From: Meandrina meandrites
Taxonomy: Eukaryota > Cnidaria > Anthozoa > Scleractinia > Meandrinidae
Assembly: GCA_963693305.1 (NCBI GenBank)
Contig: OY855906.1
Coordinates: 3,812,001 to 3,876,000, forward strand
Direction: 5' to 3'
Length of the DNA stretch: 64,000 nucleotides
The notes beneath the pieces are model-generated. The model did not search any database, was not told the DNA's origin, and worked only from the letters and a program-made list of their open reading frames with translations. The translations under genes and the position numbers were made by a program. This document shows, piece by piece, positions 1 through 12,550 of this stretch (the first letter of the stretch is position 1; each line of letters starts with the position of its first letter).

Positions 1-36
1 TTTTCTCTTTTTTTTTTTTCAATTGTCCCCCCTTGT

Positions 37-227
37 AGTAGTATAGTCGGGATTAAACAAATATCCGCTTTTGGGTTAAGAGTTGCGTTCGCGTGCTTTA
101 ATCCCCTCCGCCGCCAAAACACCTGGCGACTTTGGAGCTGGGTGTTTTTTGGTGGTGGAGTGCTTAAAAATTGTGAACCCACCGCTTACACCCAAAACGG
201 TATTTGTTTAATCCCGACTATACTACT
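37..227. mobile_element. Short inverted-repeat element (MITE)
   Basis: Both ends carry the same motif in inverted orientation: AGTAGTATAGTCGGGATTAA at the left and its reverse complement at the right, with about 24 matching bases. No coding sequence is visible inside. It lies immediately left of the first base that aligns between the two duplicated blocks (about 229 with 32405), so it hides the true left limit of the duplication. The family is unknown to me. Confidence 0.7.
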
Positions 228-228
228 T

Positions 229-633
229 GAAAAAACAGTCTCTTAGCATTTGAAACTCCAGGCTGTAATTTGTAGAAGAATAAGAAGTTAGAGAGAGGTG
301 CTATAAATCGGCATTGGTTGACGCTTAATTGTAGCACGCTTTTCTTTTCAATACAGTTTGTAACAAAATATTCCCCATTTGCAACTTAATCAGCCTAATG
401 CCCAGGCGTTCCCTTCCCTTTTCGTGACGTCACCGTCTCCGGCCGACACGCCAACTCGTTACCAGGACCTTACGTGAACCTCGCGCGCGCCCGAGAGAGG
501 AGGAGAACGCCTAGGGACTAGGCTGCAACTTAATGACGTTAATGTTCTGTCAGGCGATTAGGCCTTTTCTTTTCTTTTTTTTAATATTTATTTTATCTAC
601 AGAGGAGGAGGATACCTTAGATTGCGAGCAGTC
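229..633. other. Non-coding stretch with a dispersed repeat
   Basis: No coding exon is seen. At about 400-530 there is a repeat beginning CCCAGGCGTTCCC and ending GAACGCCTAGGGACTAGG. It recurs at about 32580-32703 and, more diverged, at about 37110-37257. The whole stretch is matched in block 2 from 32405. Confidence 0.5.
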
Positions 634-971
634 TACCGTAAAATTCCGGTTATAAGCCCTGGGCTTATACAACTTCGTAAGGGGTTTTGGGTAGGCTTAT
701 AAGCAGAGGGGCTTATATCCGGGGGAGCTTATAAGCGAAATAATAAAAAAACGTTTCGAAACGAGCCACGGCAGTGTTGATCGAAATACGTTTTTAAGTT
801 AAAAAGTCATAAAAAGCGACATTTAGCCCTGTTCAGTACTGCCATCCAGCAGAGGGGGGTTTATATCCGGCGGGGGCTTATAAGCGGAATGCATTTTATT
901 GTTTCCAGGTAGATGGGCCTATAACCGGGAGAGCTTATAAGCGGGGGGCTTATAACCGGAATTTTACGGTA
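634..971. mobile_element. MITE with TACCGTAAAATTCCGG ends
   Basis: The terminal inverted repeats read TACCGTAAAATTCCGGTTAT at the left and the reverse complement at the right. The interior is rich in repeats of the type GCTTATAAGCGG. TA at both edges suggests a TA target duplication, as for Tc1/mariner-type elements. It is present at the matching place in block 2, so it was inserted before the duplication. Confidence 0.75.
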
Positions 972-1143
972 TTTCTTTTCCTAGCGTGCGATTCGGAAAC
1001 ATGAATGTGAATTATGTAAATCGAGATCCAGTAGCGAGCGGCGAAGTCGCGAGCTGCGAGAAGCTTGATACGTGAAATATTTCAGCCCAGTCACTTAGAG
1101 TAGGCAACAACAAAAAATTAAGAAGACCTTTTTCATAACTTAC

Positions 1144-4100
1144 ATCGTTCGCAGTTGACTCCTTTAAACTCATTCACACAGACGCAGAGGTACTTGTTAT
1201 TGCCAATGTTATAGCAAGTTCCTCTGTTCTTGCAAGGGTTTGGGACACAAATATCCAACGCTGAATTGAAAACAAAAAACAGTTCAGCTAATACACTTAG
1301 GAACAAAAAATATAGGCATGCTATGTGTGCTGAGGAATATGTTGCTGGAATCATTCTATACGGACGAGATGCTACTTTTTTGGGTGGTAAATTGGCCTCT
1401 TTATTTTCGGTCAATATGCCCTAAACAGGCATTTTGCGATTCACGTTTCCCATGAATGTGATAGTGAGAATTTATTCCAAGAACAATTTTGCTGTTGAAA
1501 ATTTAATCCGTTGCTCCCGAGATGGAGCAATCAAATCATATTTCTAGATTTCATTACATCATCGAAACACTCAAAAGAAGACGGGTGAAGGAAACTATCA
1601 ATCTGGGATAAAATAAAATAAATAAATCACTTTATTTAAGTGTCAGAGTATTTTAGCACTGTCGCACTAATTGTGGACACTGTAAATAAGCAAACAAATA
1701 TTACAAATAGAACAGGAATTTGTTAAAAATCCGAACTGGTAGGAGGCTGACCAGCTGGGTATTAACAAAGCGTGGAGGAGTTGAATTCGGGACCACCGAA
1801 GACAAATCCATCTAGTGGCAGGGAGGAGGATTTGAACCCGGGACCTCCAGATTACAAGTCCAGCGCCCTAACCACTAGGCCACGCTGCCTCCATAAATAA
1901 CCTCCTGTTCCACTACCTTTGAAAGAAATCTATTGTATGTATTTTGTAAAGGGAATATTTTTTGAATACTTACACTTTTCACAGTTGTCACCAGTGAACT
2001 TGTCTGGACATTGACAGCTGTAGCCATTGTTGGAAGCTTTACACGTCCCTCCATTCAAACAAGGCTTGGCATCACATGGGTTGATTTCTAGGTTTTAAAA
2101 AGATAAATCAGAAAACATAATGTAACAATTAAAAGGGCATCAGAAGAACAAATAAACAGCAGCAGTAAGTCATAAAAAATATTACGTTATTCTTTACATA
2201 TATTGTGCATTTTCTTAATGTGTAATCAGTACAATTTTCTTATTTCATCAAAAGTAAGTTACATTTATTACCAATTTGTGTTTCACAGTTGTCGCCTGTA
2301 AACTGGCTTGGACACTGGCATTCGTATCCTTCCTGTTGTTCAATGCATGTGCCTCCATTTTTGCACGGCTCACCTGCACATGGCTCTAAAGGCTTTGCAG
2401 CTGCTCAGAAAACAAAAGCAAATTAAACTCGTATTTATTAGCACTGATATTAACGCGAGATTTCTATAAGGGTATTTAAAATCCCTTACCTGAAACGCAC
2501 GCCAGCTATAATTGTTGTATTTTTGAAAAAAATTCATTGTTTTCAGAAAATGAGGACAAACGCTTTGTTGAAGAAGCGAATCGACGAGCCATGTTTTTAC
2601 TTTAATGTGACATTGCTCTTGGAAATCATGCATTGCACGCACAACCTACAGTTATTCACTAATCAGCAGATTAGTGAAGAATGTGTTGGTTGCGCTGATT
2701 CCCAGAATGAACTGTAGGCTCTTAGGCAACGAGAAGACAGATATTGACTACAATGTATAATAATAGAACTTACCTTTCTCACAAGTAAATCTCGCTTTCT
2801 TTGCACACTTCAGCATTACCCATTTGTGTTTGTGCATATGAACACAGCGTGCCTTTTTGCTCTTACGAGGTTGTTTTGGAGCCCAGTTAGTGTATTTGCT
2901 TTCTTCTCCGCTGACCCACTTAAACACTTTTTCGTCGTCTTTGTTATTCAAGCCGCACCAACTTCCCTTTTTCCCAAGAACACCGGAAAGAAATTTCTGC
3001 TCATTTGCATCATTCACTGTTATCAGATTGGCTTGCTTGCTTTCACAGATTTCCTGAGCTTTTTCCCAGCTTGTTCTAGCCTTCTTCCTGCCTTCACGAA
3101 AGTAACAGTTTCCACCATAAAAAGACCAGCCATTGTCACAGCGCTTGTCTGTAAGACACAAACAAAATATTATAATAGATATAAATATTGTAATATATTA
3201 TATTTAACAATTATTCGACGAGCGCGCGTGGGATATGATCCTACGCGATCACATATCCAACAAGCGCGAGTGGAATAATTGTGTGGAATAATTGTTTTAT
3301 TACTATACTATAGCTAAAATATGTTGTACCAGTAAATTGAAATGGAATTGGATAAAAGTGATTTTAAAATTAAATCAGTTATTAAGCTTGGTGGATGCTT
3401 TAAAACATTAATTTGTCGATTAGTTCAAAACGACCAAATATTTACCACTGGTACAATAAAACAAAATCAAAATTTACACTACCTCCACATTAGTAATTAA
3501 GTAAGTTAAGTAACTAAACTCTTTATTTAAAGAGGGTAGCACAACATTAATAAACTTGTTGCCACTACTAAAAACTATAAAAACCACAAAGTGCTATTTG
3601 CCCGCGTTTATGGTAAGCTTACTCAACTTGCCTTGTGCCCGGCTTAAAACAGCAACTGCAAAAAAGTAGAAAGAAGGGTTGTTATTTACCAAGCAATAAA
3701 AACTGATGTGAACGTGTGATATTTTTCAAAAAAAAAAACAACCAACTTTCAATTTTTAAGAAGAAATGTTTCGATCGGTTCATCGGTCATCATCAGTTGT
3801 GAGTTCGTTTATAATTGAATTTATAACAGCAATGGCGAAACATTTCAAATTTGAGACAAAATTTAACATACAAAGTTAACGTACAACATTTAAATGCGCG
3901 GGAAATGGAAAAACTCTAAATATTCGGCAAAGAAAAACAGGATAAATAAAATTATTTACAATTATTTCACCAAAATATATGAATAAATAAATTTAAACAA
4001 AACGGCACTAATGTATAAGACTAGGGATAGTTAACACTACAGCTGCCCCCACTGTTAGTCTTTTTTGTCTCAGCGCACCGTTACTACAGTCAATTCTTTC

Positions 4101-6170
4101 ACTTGATATTTTGGCTCTTCTATTTTCTAGATTGATTGAAAATCAGCTTTCTGTTTGGAACAGTCGTGCGATAATTCAGAAGAAAACACTAATTTTTCTC
4201 GTGTTCTGATCACAAAGTATCACGTGGTGTTTGTAGGTTTGGCTTTCTCTTTTTCAAGATCATGGGATGAGGACGAGACATTTAAAACAAACTTTCAGGA
4301 GGAATTTAGATAAGCAAATCAAAGCCAAAATATGCAAAAATTCTAAAAGATAAATGACCTCATAAAATTACACGAACGCGTCCCCAACTTCCTGAGATCA
4401 TTTTGCCTTTTTCGCTGTAATGAGTGATCTCAGTGAGGATAAACTTAAGCAACAGCCAAACGTTTTAAAACTACCAATTGAGACCAACTGTTTCAATATA
4501 TTAGGGTTGGGAACTCGAGCAACAGCGACCAACTTGACGGCTGGGCTCGAAACAGATGCCGAAAGATTTCTCACCTCTGTCAATGAAAACGCCTGCCGTG
4601 AGTTTTAGAACTGTTTTGAATTCTCTTTCCTTCTTGACAAGTCTCGATCAATTACAAATTTAATTTAAATACCGGAAGACTGATCGAATCTTTTATCCGG
4701 TCAAGTAGTTTGTATTTGGTAAGTCGCGGTTTTGGACTGAGTCTTGCTTACCGTTAATCGTGGAGAAATTTGTGGATATGTTCGTAATGGTTCTCGTCTT
4801 CGAGACCTTGCGAAATAAAGAGAGCAAATTTTCTTTTCGACGTTGTCGCGTGCGTACTTGCTTGCGCTGATGGGCTGTCATCTTCACCCAATCACCACGC
4901 AGAGATTCCTTCACCTTATGTCATCATTGACCAATCACCGTACAAGGAATTTTATCACACCTCCCGATACCCACTTGCGGGCATTCTGCACAACTCCCGA
5001 TACTATTTGCGCGCCCACTTTGGGCAAATCGAGATTTCGTCCGGTAATATCGACTATATATATTTATACTGTAAGTACTTCTTCTATTTACGCGCGGATT
5101 ACAATGATGCCTCCTCGGGTTTTGGCGGCCAAAACCCTGCGGGGGCAAAAATTCACTAATATTGAATGAAAGAGTTGTTTGAGCTGGTTATTTAACGTGG
5201 GATTTTCCTAGCAGATGTGAACAGCTTTTTACAAAATTAGGTGCAGAATCCACAATAAAAAAGTAGTTCTTTGAAAAAAGTCTATCTGCTTGTAGAGGTT
5301 GCAAAATATGTGAGTTCCTGTCCCTACTCAGATGCTCACGAATGCGCATTTTAAAGATGTCGGCTTGTTTCGCCGATGCAGCAGGCATTACCTCATGCAC
5401 AAGAACATTTGTAGAAAAACGCGCGAACGGAGACTCTCTCCGAGATTTTCAAATACACCTAAAGTATTATCGACATATCTTTGGTAGAGAAAAATCCATA
5501 AAACTTGTAGTTTTCTATCTATACATTCACATTTTGCCCCATGAATAGGTCGGTCCATATGTACACCATCAAGCTGACCATAAAAAGAGCCCTCGAACAA
5601 GAACTGCGTTTGGGCAGTAGAAAAAGCTCAGTAGTAATGAACTTAATATCGGTATTACCTTCCTTTATGCAATGAACCGTTAATAAGATCAATGTATTCA
5701 TCCAAGGGTTTGTTAGTAATTAAGCGTTCAACATCAAACTGAATAAACCAGAAAATTGATATTGGTTTATTATCTCCAATTTAATTATTACAAACGTAAA
5801 ACTATCCTGAGTATAATAATTGGATGGGATGTGGGAGTTCGATTTATAATCAAATAGGTGCCAATCAATGATAAAGTCACAAAAAGAGCGGTGGTAGTAG
5901 ACAGAATTACAAGCTGGTAAGCTAGGTCGATAAGAGATATCACATTTTTTATCCATAACCAGCATAGAAAGCTTAACTTTTCAATGGCTTTCTTAACTAT
6001 TCGCTTGAAGGGGTAAATTTCGAAAATTTGAGACGTTTCAAGAGGACATTTTTCGCTGTGTCGGTGGCATACACCGGACCAACCATGATAAAATGAATTA
6101 ATAAGAACTACTACTTACAATCACAACAGAGAACCAAAACTAGCAGCAGAAAACCGCAGTTAACGGCCAT
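1144..6170 (-). CDS. Gene A-1: secreted C-type lectin / EGF protein (5' part of a CILP-like gene, runs off left edge)
   Basis: Five exons can be joined in phase 1 with GT..AG introns: 6170-6119 (start ATG plus signal peptide, MAVNCGFLLLVLVLCC), 3148-2774 (C-type lectin domain), 2400-2272 (EGF), 2087-1974 (EGF) and 1260-1144 (EGF). The last donor is again in phase 1 and no further exon is visible to the left. The rest, by analogy with A-2 a fourth EGF, an Ig and a CILP region, should lie outside the window. The lectin domain has the family's Cys and Trp pattern, but QPR stands where sugar binders have EPN or QPD, and WVM replaces the usual WND, so classical calcium-dependent sugar binding looks unlikely. 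The product should be secreted. It lies head-to-head with B-1. The EGF exons are nearly the same as in A-2. Intron 1 (6118-3149) holds decayed PLE sequence. Confidence 0.8.
1605..1892 (-). mobile_element. tRNA-derived SINE in an A-1 intron
   Basis: On the minus strand the head (about 1892-1817) has a box A-like GGCCTAGTGG, an anticodon-like loop and a box B-like GGTTCAAATCC. A body follows, then an AT-rich tail (AAATAAATAAATCAC on the plus strand). T-arm and acceptor pairing are poor, so this is a SINE and not a tRNA gene. The same insertion is present in block 2 (about 33790-34071). Confidence 0.8.
3149..6118. other. Intron 1 of A-1: repeats and a block-1-only insertion
   Basis: About 3210-3290 is a small inverted repeat with GCGCGCGTGGGATAT-type ends. 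At 3766-3796 (minus) there is a hammerhead-like core. About 4020-5150 has no counterpart in block 2, so it is an insertion or a block-2 loss. Inside it, an ATG at 4420 opens a 60-codon frame that ends at a possible splice donor (CC|GTGAGT near 4598); I do not recognise the protein. PLE remnants follow at 5188-5720. No host exon is seen. Confidence 0.5.
5188..5720 (-). pseudogene. Decayed Penelope-like element fragment (RT end plus GIY-YIG)
   Basis: On the minus strand, a frame from about 5600 contains YQRYVDNTLGVF, a degenerate reverse-transcriptase YxDD box, preceded by a GSFYGQLDGVHMD-like stretch. An overlapping frame (5400-5188) reads RIREHLSRDRNSHILQPLQ, typical of the region after the GIY-YIG motif in PLE endonucleases. 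Frames are broken and the GIY-YIG motif itself is missing. The block 2 counterpart lies at about 38650-39030, so the insertion is older than the duplication. Confidence 0.7.
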
Positions 6171-9100
6171 ATCTATTGAAAGAAAAATACAAACATGAGT
6201 TTAATGGAAAACCGCACAAAAAAATAAAATTCAAGAGAACTAAAGCTGCTGAAAGTGCACGGTCGAATTTTAGATGAAATTCTATTATAGTACAAAAGAA
6301 ACAAATTTACAAAATGCTACGTCTAAAGTTGATCCTCCCTTACTTTCACTGAAGGAGTCGATAGGCTTATGAAAAGACTAACATGCGTGCCAATTCGAAA
6401 CTCGTGTTTATATAAATTAGAAGTTGCGTTGATTAAACAATCCATTAGAGGCTTTAATCACCAGTTTCCAAGCAAACGTGTTGTCTTGGAGAGAATTTTT
6501 GCCCCACACTGGGTTTGTACCCACGCACTTAGCATCAATCACGATCCATTAATGTATCAGAAAACACATTTCCTACAACCCTAATTTGAAGTGACATTTT
6601 TATTTTCTGCAGATTTTAAATGCTTAAGGTATACCAGCATGTTACATTGTACATTTTATGTACCAGGAAGCTGTTAATTTTATTTACCAAGATCTGAACA
6701 TGACGTCTTCTTATTTATTTACGATCACTTTAAAGTATAATTAATCTTATTGAAAAACGGATTCGTGCTTAATGGCCTAGCCTTATTCCCATTTGTCGTG
6801 TAAATATGTGACCGTGAACGGGAAAACGTACATTAACGCTTATCCGTTAGACGGGCAAAGCCGTTAGGCATCCGTTAGTCATCCGTTAAGAATAATAAAA
6901 AATTATTATTCTTGATTTGGAAACATTTGAAATTAAAATTAAACTACTCACGAGAAAACTAATTTCCTCGAAATTAAACAATACACGTGAAGCAACATTT
7001 TTCAACGTAACTTCTAAGATACACCTCCACGTTACGTATTAATTGTTTGTAAGAGTAGAAATCAGGTAAAGTGGAAAATATTGCCAATCCGAGACTTCTG
7101 TTTATGTTAGAAAGTTTCGAAGCAGTACAAAGTTTTATTTCAAACATGAGCCGTTACAGTGCCAGTTGCCACATAAATGAGAATAAGATAGCCTGTGCAA
7201 GAACACTCAATAGATCACTCGCGATCGTAAACCTGTAGGAATGGCATCCTTGACAATAAACAAGGCCCTTATTTTAAACGGGGTAAACACTAGCCTTATT
7301 CTAGGTCGCTGTGAAAGGTTTTAACTAATTCCTTAGGCTGCGTCGTGTTGGAAAAAGGGATAGGTATACCAATGCGGATAATGCTGCCTCATCCAGAGGA
7401 GAGACTCAAAATGACGGCAAAAATGAAGATCGTAGAAATTTGACAACTTCACAAAGCTATAAATATTTCATCAAGACGATATACTGCACTGTAACTTTCT
7501 GTAGTGACATTCTCTACTGTATCCACTTTTCGGCTGTTTCGGTTTGGTTGAAATAGAGCGCCTCACTATTTCAAACTGATATACAATCTGATCCGTTTTG
7601 GCGTGTTTCGTCAAGCTGCTGGCTTGAGTAGAATTCATTAAAGACACCAAACACTGACTAAAGCCAAATGTGGGATTGGAGTCTTCTAGATCAGTCTGAA
7701 CGTGCGTTTCGATTGGTTTTGACGACTTTCGAGCGAGCTGATTTGCTGTGTTGTAATGATGAGGTCTGAACTGTGGTTCGTGACAAAAGGATCCCTTGAA
7801 AGTGTTATTATTGTGACTAAACAGTCGTTAGTGTATTCGTGGTGTAAACACATGGTGAGAACACATAGTTAACCATGAACGACCGTCTACTCATGCCATT
7901 AATTCTTTCTCAGTAATACTTCGTTCTACCTACCTTGGATATTTGGGAAGAAAACGTATCAAGGTCTAATCCAGATAGCGTCTTAAAACCTGCATATAGT
8001 GTATGGTCGAATTTTAGGTAAAATTGTGTTTTAGTTTAAAGAAAGAAATTTACAAAAAAATATCACGCATCGGAATGATCCTACCTGATTTTCACTGACT
8101 GGGTGGATAGGCTTATGAAGAAACGAAAATGATTGCCAATTCGAAAGTTATTTTAGAATGTTGCGTTGTTTGAATAATCAGAGGAAGTGAATCACCGTTT
8201 CCAAGCAAACGTCGTGTCTTCAGTTGGGAATTTTTGAGAACTTTTGCCACGCAGGGTTTGTACCCACGCGCTTAGAATCGATCACGATCAAAACATATGC
8301 CGACAAAACATATTTCCTACAATCCTTAAGTGAAGTAGCATTTCTATTTTTTGCAGCTTAAATGTTTAAGGTGGACCAGCCGAGACCAGCATTTTGATAA
8401 TACTACATTTCAATGAAATCGTTTTAGTCCATGTTACGTGATACATTGTGTGTAAATATTCTACACTAGTAATTTAATCCATCTTGGCTTGTGTTTGCTT
8501 CTTATGCTAATTTAATTGAAAGTCTTGAAAGAGGATATAATTAGCGCAACTATATATTCTTTCGTCCCTCTCCACATCTTCCCGACTTTGTATCTACATA
8601 GACGTCTGTATCATTGTCTAGCGATTTTAAAATGGATTATTATTATTTCAATGGAAATACAATTTTTTATATATTTTAATGCTTTATACAGGACGTGAAT
8701 GGCCAGTTTCCAAGCAAATGGTTTGTCTTGGGGAGAATTTGTGCCGTACAGGGTTTGTAATAGCCTCCGACGCAGTCGTTTTTAGGAGCGATTGTATTTC
8801 ACTTGCGTGGGAGACTTCGTAGGTTTGTAACCACGATAACATTGTATTTTGATGAAAAAGTTTGTTCCATGTTACGACTATGTTACGACTAGCATTTTAT
8901 GTGAGTTTTTACATAGTTTAGTTTTTCAGCTACGCACGTAATGCGTCAAACTACTAACTATGGAAAATACTCCGATTTTGAGCGTTTACTGAATTCTTGT
9001 GAAGGCAACGCGGTAAAATGTACTGTAAATTTTCGACAACAGAAAATATCGAACAACGACTCCATCAATTTTGAATGCCCCTAAATGCGCGCAAAACAAA

Positions 9101-12100
9101 CGCGCGTGATCAAAACCAAAATTGAACATTTGATGAAAACGATAGTATTACTGAAGGAACATTTTGGCCAATAAACAAAATTAATGCATGCTAACTTTTT
9201 ACTGATCCCCATTTCTCGTACATAGCTTTGAGTTTCTACAAAGGCTATCGTTTTAGGGAGTTTAAGCAATAGTAAAGTTCTCAAGACAAAACATTTGCTT
9301 CGAAACTCGACGTCTTCGATTCTGTTATTCACAAAGCCCGCATAGCAAACAGGCAAAGAATATCGGCACCACGACAACATCAGATAATTATTCACACCAC
9401 TTAGTTTTTAACTCGGATGGGAAAAAAAATTCAAAACTACACTTACAAACAATATGAAACGGAATGAATAACGAAACATTAAAATACAACGTTATCAAAA
9501 CACTAGTCTACCTTATGAGCTAAAAACATGAAATTGAGTTTCGAGGAAATACGTTTTCTGATACCATAATTGATTATGGCACGTGGGTTTAATTTGTCCG
9601 TTATGGGACGTTGCGTTGGTTGGGCAAATAAAATTGGGGTGAATAATCAGGGATCTAAGCAAATATTAACAGACAATAGAAAGATTGCAGTTCAGCATAT
9701 TTCACCAGCCCATTTGGTTCACAGCAACTGAGGCGTATGTTTGCCGAAAGTGAGGTAAGACCAGTTTGAGAAGTATATAGTTGGTGTTTCTTTGAACTAA
9801 AATAGAAAATTCATTTAAAATTGAAAAACAGACCGTATATCCTGTTTTTCTGCAAGGTTTCAGTTTTTCACTTGAGTCGATAAGGGGCCTACAGTACATT
9901 TTGAAACATTTAATTCACGGACATCCGAAGTAGGTACAAAGACGTCACTGATTTCAGCATTACCGAGAAATACTGCATAGTCGGCCGCAGTTCATGCAGG
10001 TTAATTTTTTCAACTTTCATTCCTTGACGAACTTAGCATGTTACATGTAAAAAACTGTTGGCTAAGTACAAGGTGTATGCTTTGCGCTAGAGAGCGCCCA
10101 TTTGAAATGTCGCCCGTTACGACTTTCCCTCGCCCCCACTAACTGCCCCTGGCTCTCCGAGGATCAATGTGTTGTTGACGGTGGGGAGATGATGCAGTTT
10201 CAAAGTCAGAGTTAAACAAACGCTATATCGAGATCTTTGCGAGAACAATGATTTTCCATAAATCAAAATGTATCAAGTATTTCTTGTCGATGTCAATGTG
10301 GTCTTAAACTCGCTATCTTGATTAGTACGGATTGAAAGTAAGCTGGTTCTTGTTCGACTTCCTATCATCTTACCTTTATTGTCGTGCCTTGACTTCTTTC
10401 TCCTGGCGAGAATTCAACGAAAAAAATCCATCGAATTCTGCTTGTTTTGATTAGTTTGAAGACGATTTGTCGATACAACGACGAGTACGACATAGCGTAG
10501 CCGCCGCGGTTTTGGAGCGAAATTTGGATACAGTTTTTCTTTTCGGTGAAAGCTCTGCTAAAACATTTTTTGGCTGAAAAATCAAACACACACCGGTGAT
10601 TCTGGATTAGGAAAAAAGAAAAGCGATCGACACACTTGATATACCTATACGCAGATTGGGTAAGTTTATTCGAAACATCAGGCAGGGCCTTGGAAAAAGA
10701 GGCAAAGCGTTATAGGGTGAACAAAAACATTCAAATCATTTATTAAAAACATGAAACAAACAGCGGTAATAAACATTGTGAAAAATCGCATTTTACTAAC
10801 TTGACGTTTCGTATGCTATGCAACATACATTTTGAAAAGTATGACCGTTACAAAATTTTAACGACTATTATATATTGTTATGAAAAGGGTCTGGAACCTA
10901 GACTGAGACAATTGATCTACAGCAGTAACTTAATATTATCGCTTAGGTTAAAAGAGCAACAACCTCTCACTGCCAACGTTGGCATTTAATCAAATCATTT
11001 ATATTTGATAAAATTGACTCAAAACTTAAGGCAGGAGAAGCGAGCCTAAATTTGCCGTTTGTGCATCCGTGCGGTCAAAGCGCGCGTGGCTGCTACGTGT
11101 TTCCCGCGAAGAAGACGTGTAGCCTGGGTTACTCATGGGCACGATCAACCTCGTTCCCAGCAGCCATCCCGAGGACAGTGAAAATTATGAAAGCTTTAAA
11201 TCAGCAAGGAATTAATCAGTAAAAATCATCAATATCCGGAAAAGGTTTTTACTTTCCCAAGGTAAACTGGCATTCAATTTTTTTCCCTGGTCAAGTGTAG
11301 AAAATTTTCTTTCCTTGATTTGCTATCTGGCCTATCTCTTGGGGCTCGGGAATTTTTTGCGTTTTATAATTTTCTGGCGAACTGTTTTTCTTTTGATAGA
11401 AAGATTTTGGCAAGGACTATTCAGTTTTAGGGTTGATAAAAAAAAAATGTACACTGCCACACCAGAAGTTCATAAACTAGAAGTCTACATCTCCGGTAAT
11501 GAGCCTTGAGATATGTCTTTCGCGTGTAGGCTATTTTTAGAACAGCTTTGCCGCGAACAAGTAGCCAATCACGTTGAAGTATTTGCTGTTCGCTCGTAGA
11601 AGGATGCGAGAAGCGCGAACAGACACCTCTACAACTTTAATTTTAGGCCACTTTGTATCGGTTATAAGACGCTCTCGAACTGTTACAGTATTAGCCTTCT
11701 CCCTTTCCTCGTTGTTTCTCAGTTGTTCCTTGTCTCTTTCAAGACGCGCGATGTCATACATTTTCTTGCTTTAGTCGCAAGTCTGGAGAGAAGCGCTTGC
11801 CTCCCATTTAGACCTGGTTTATTTATCTCAGTTCATTCGTCTTGACTGCCCTTTGACGGGTTGCTATCGAAAACACCTTCTTCGGGCTGATGGTGAAAAA
11901 TGTTTTGCCTGTTTCTTTACATTTCTTTTCATAGTCCACCAAAATGAAGGGCGCTCACAAAACAATTACGACCGCGACCGACCGCGACCGAAAGGCGACG
12001 ATCAAGACGCCATAATCTGACGCCAAAATGATATACACGCCATCATTTCACAATAAACTACGTCATTTTCGCGCGCGCAAGGTTTGTCCTAAAAATAGCC

Positions 12101-12550
12101 AACTCGTGAAAGACAGCACGGGCCCTAATCCTAGATGTAGGCTTCAAGCTTATGACCACACTTGATTTTATGCAAAATGATTTCATTCACAAATAGCTAC
12201 GAGTTTCAGTCACACATATAACGTGATATGGCAAATTTAGATGCTTGGACAAATAAGACTTTTTTCCGTTACGTTTTGAGCCGTTAAATTTGTTGGGGGG
12301 GATTGATAAATTTCCCATTATTCGCACCCCGCGGTCACTGATATACCTGAGTCCCCCCCCCCCCCTCTCCCTCTCTTCCCCTCCCCCGGATTTTGCCGAA
12401 CTGGAAAACTGCGAATACGAGTCTGAGAACTAAGTACGCTGGTGCGACTATTAATTAAAAATCCTAAGTACCTGTCTTTACCCATTTCTTATGCTCGGCT
12501 CTGACATATGTTCTGATAACATTTAAAACATTTCAGATTCAGTGACAACC
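6171..12550. other. Intergenic region between divergent genes A-1 and B-1
   Basis: The 6.4 kb between the two start codons must hold both promoters. No coding exon is recognised. Most of it aligns with 41043-49346 of block 2. Features seen are a short run of C about 12354-12366, one arm of a fold-back repeat at about 10115-10175 (both arms exist in block 2), and weakly repeated blocks: the 6370-6560 segment resembles 8110-8290. I cannot assign a TATA box or transcription start. Confidence 0.5.

Noticed and set aside
1817..1892. tRNA gene on the minus strand with box A and box B
   Set aside because: T-arm and acceptor stems pair badly and the sequence continues into a body with an AT-rich tail; a second copy exists in block 2. 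It is a SINE head.
2826..3278. 150-codon plus-strand frame
   Set aside because: Antisense to the lectin exon of A-1, whose splice sites and domain are clear.
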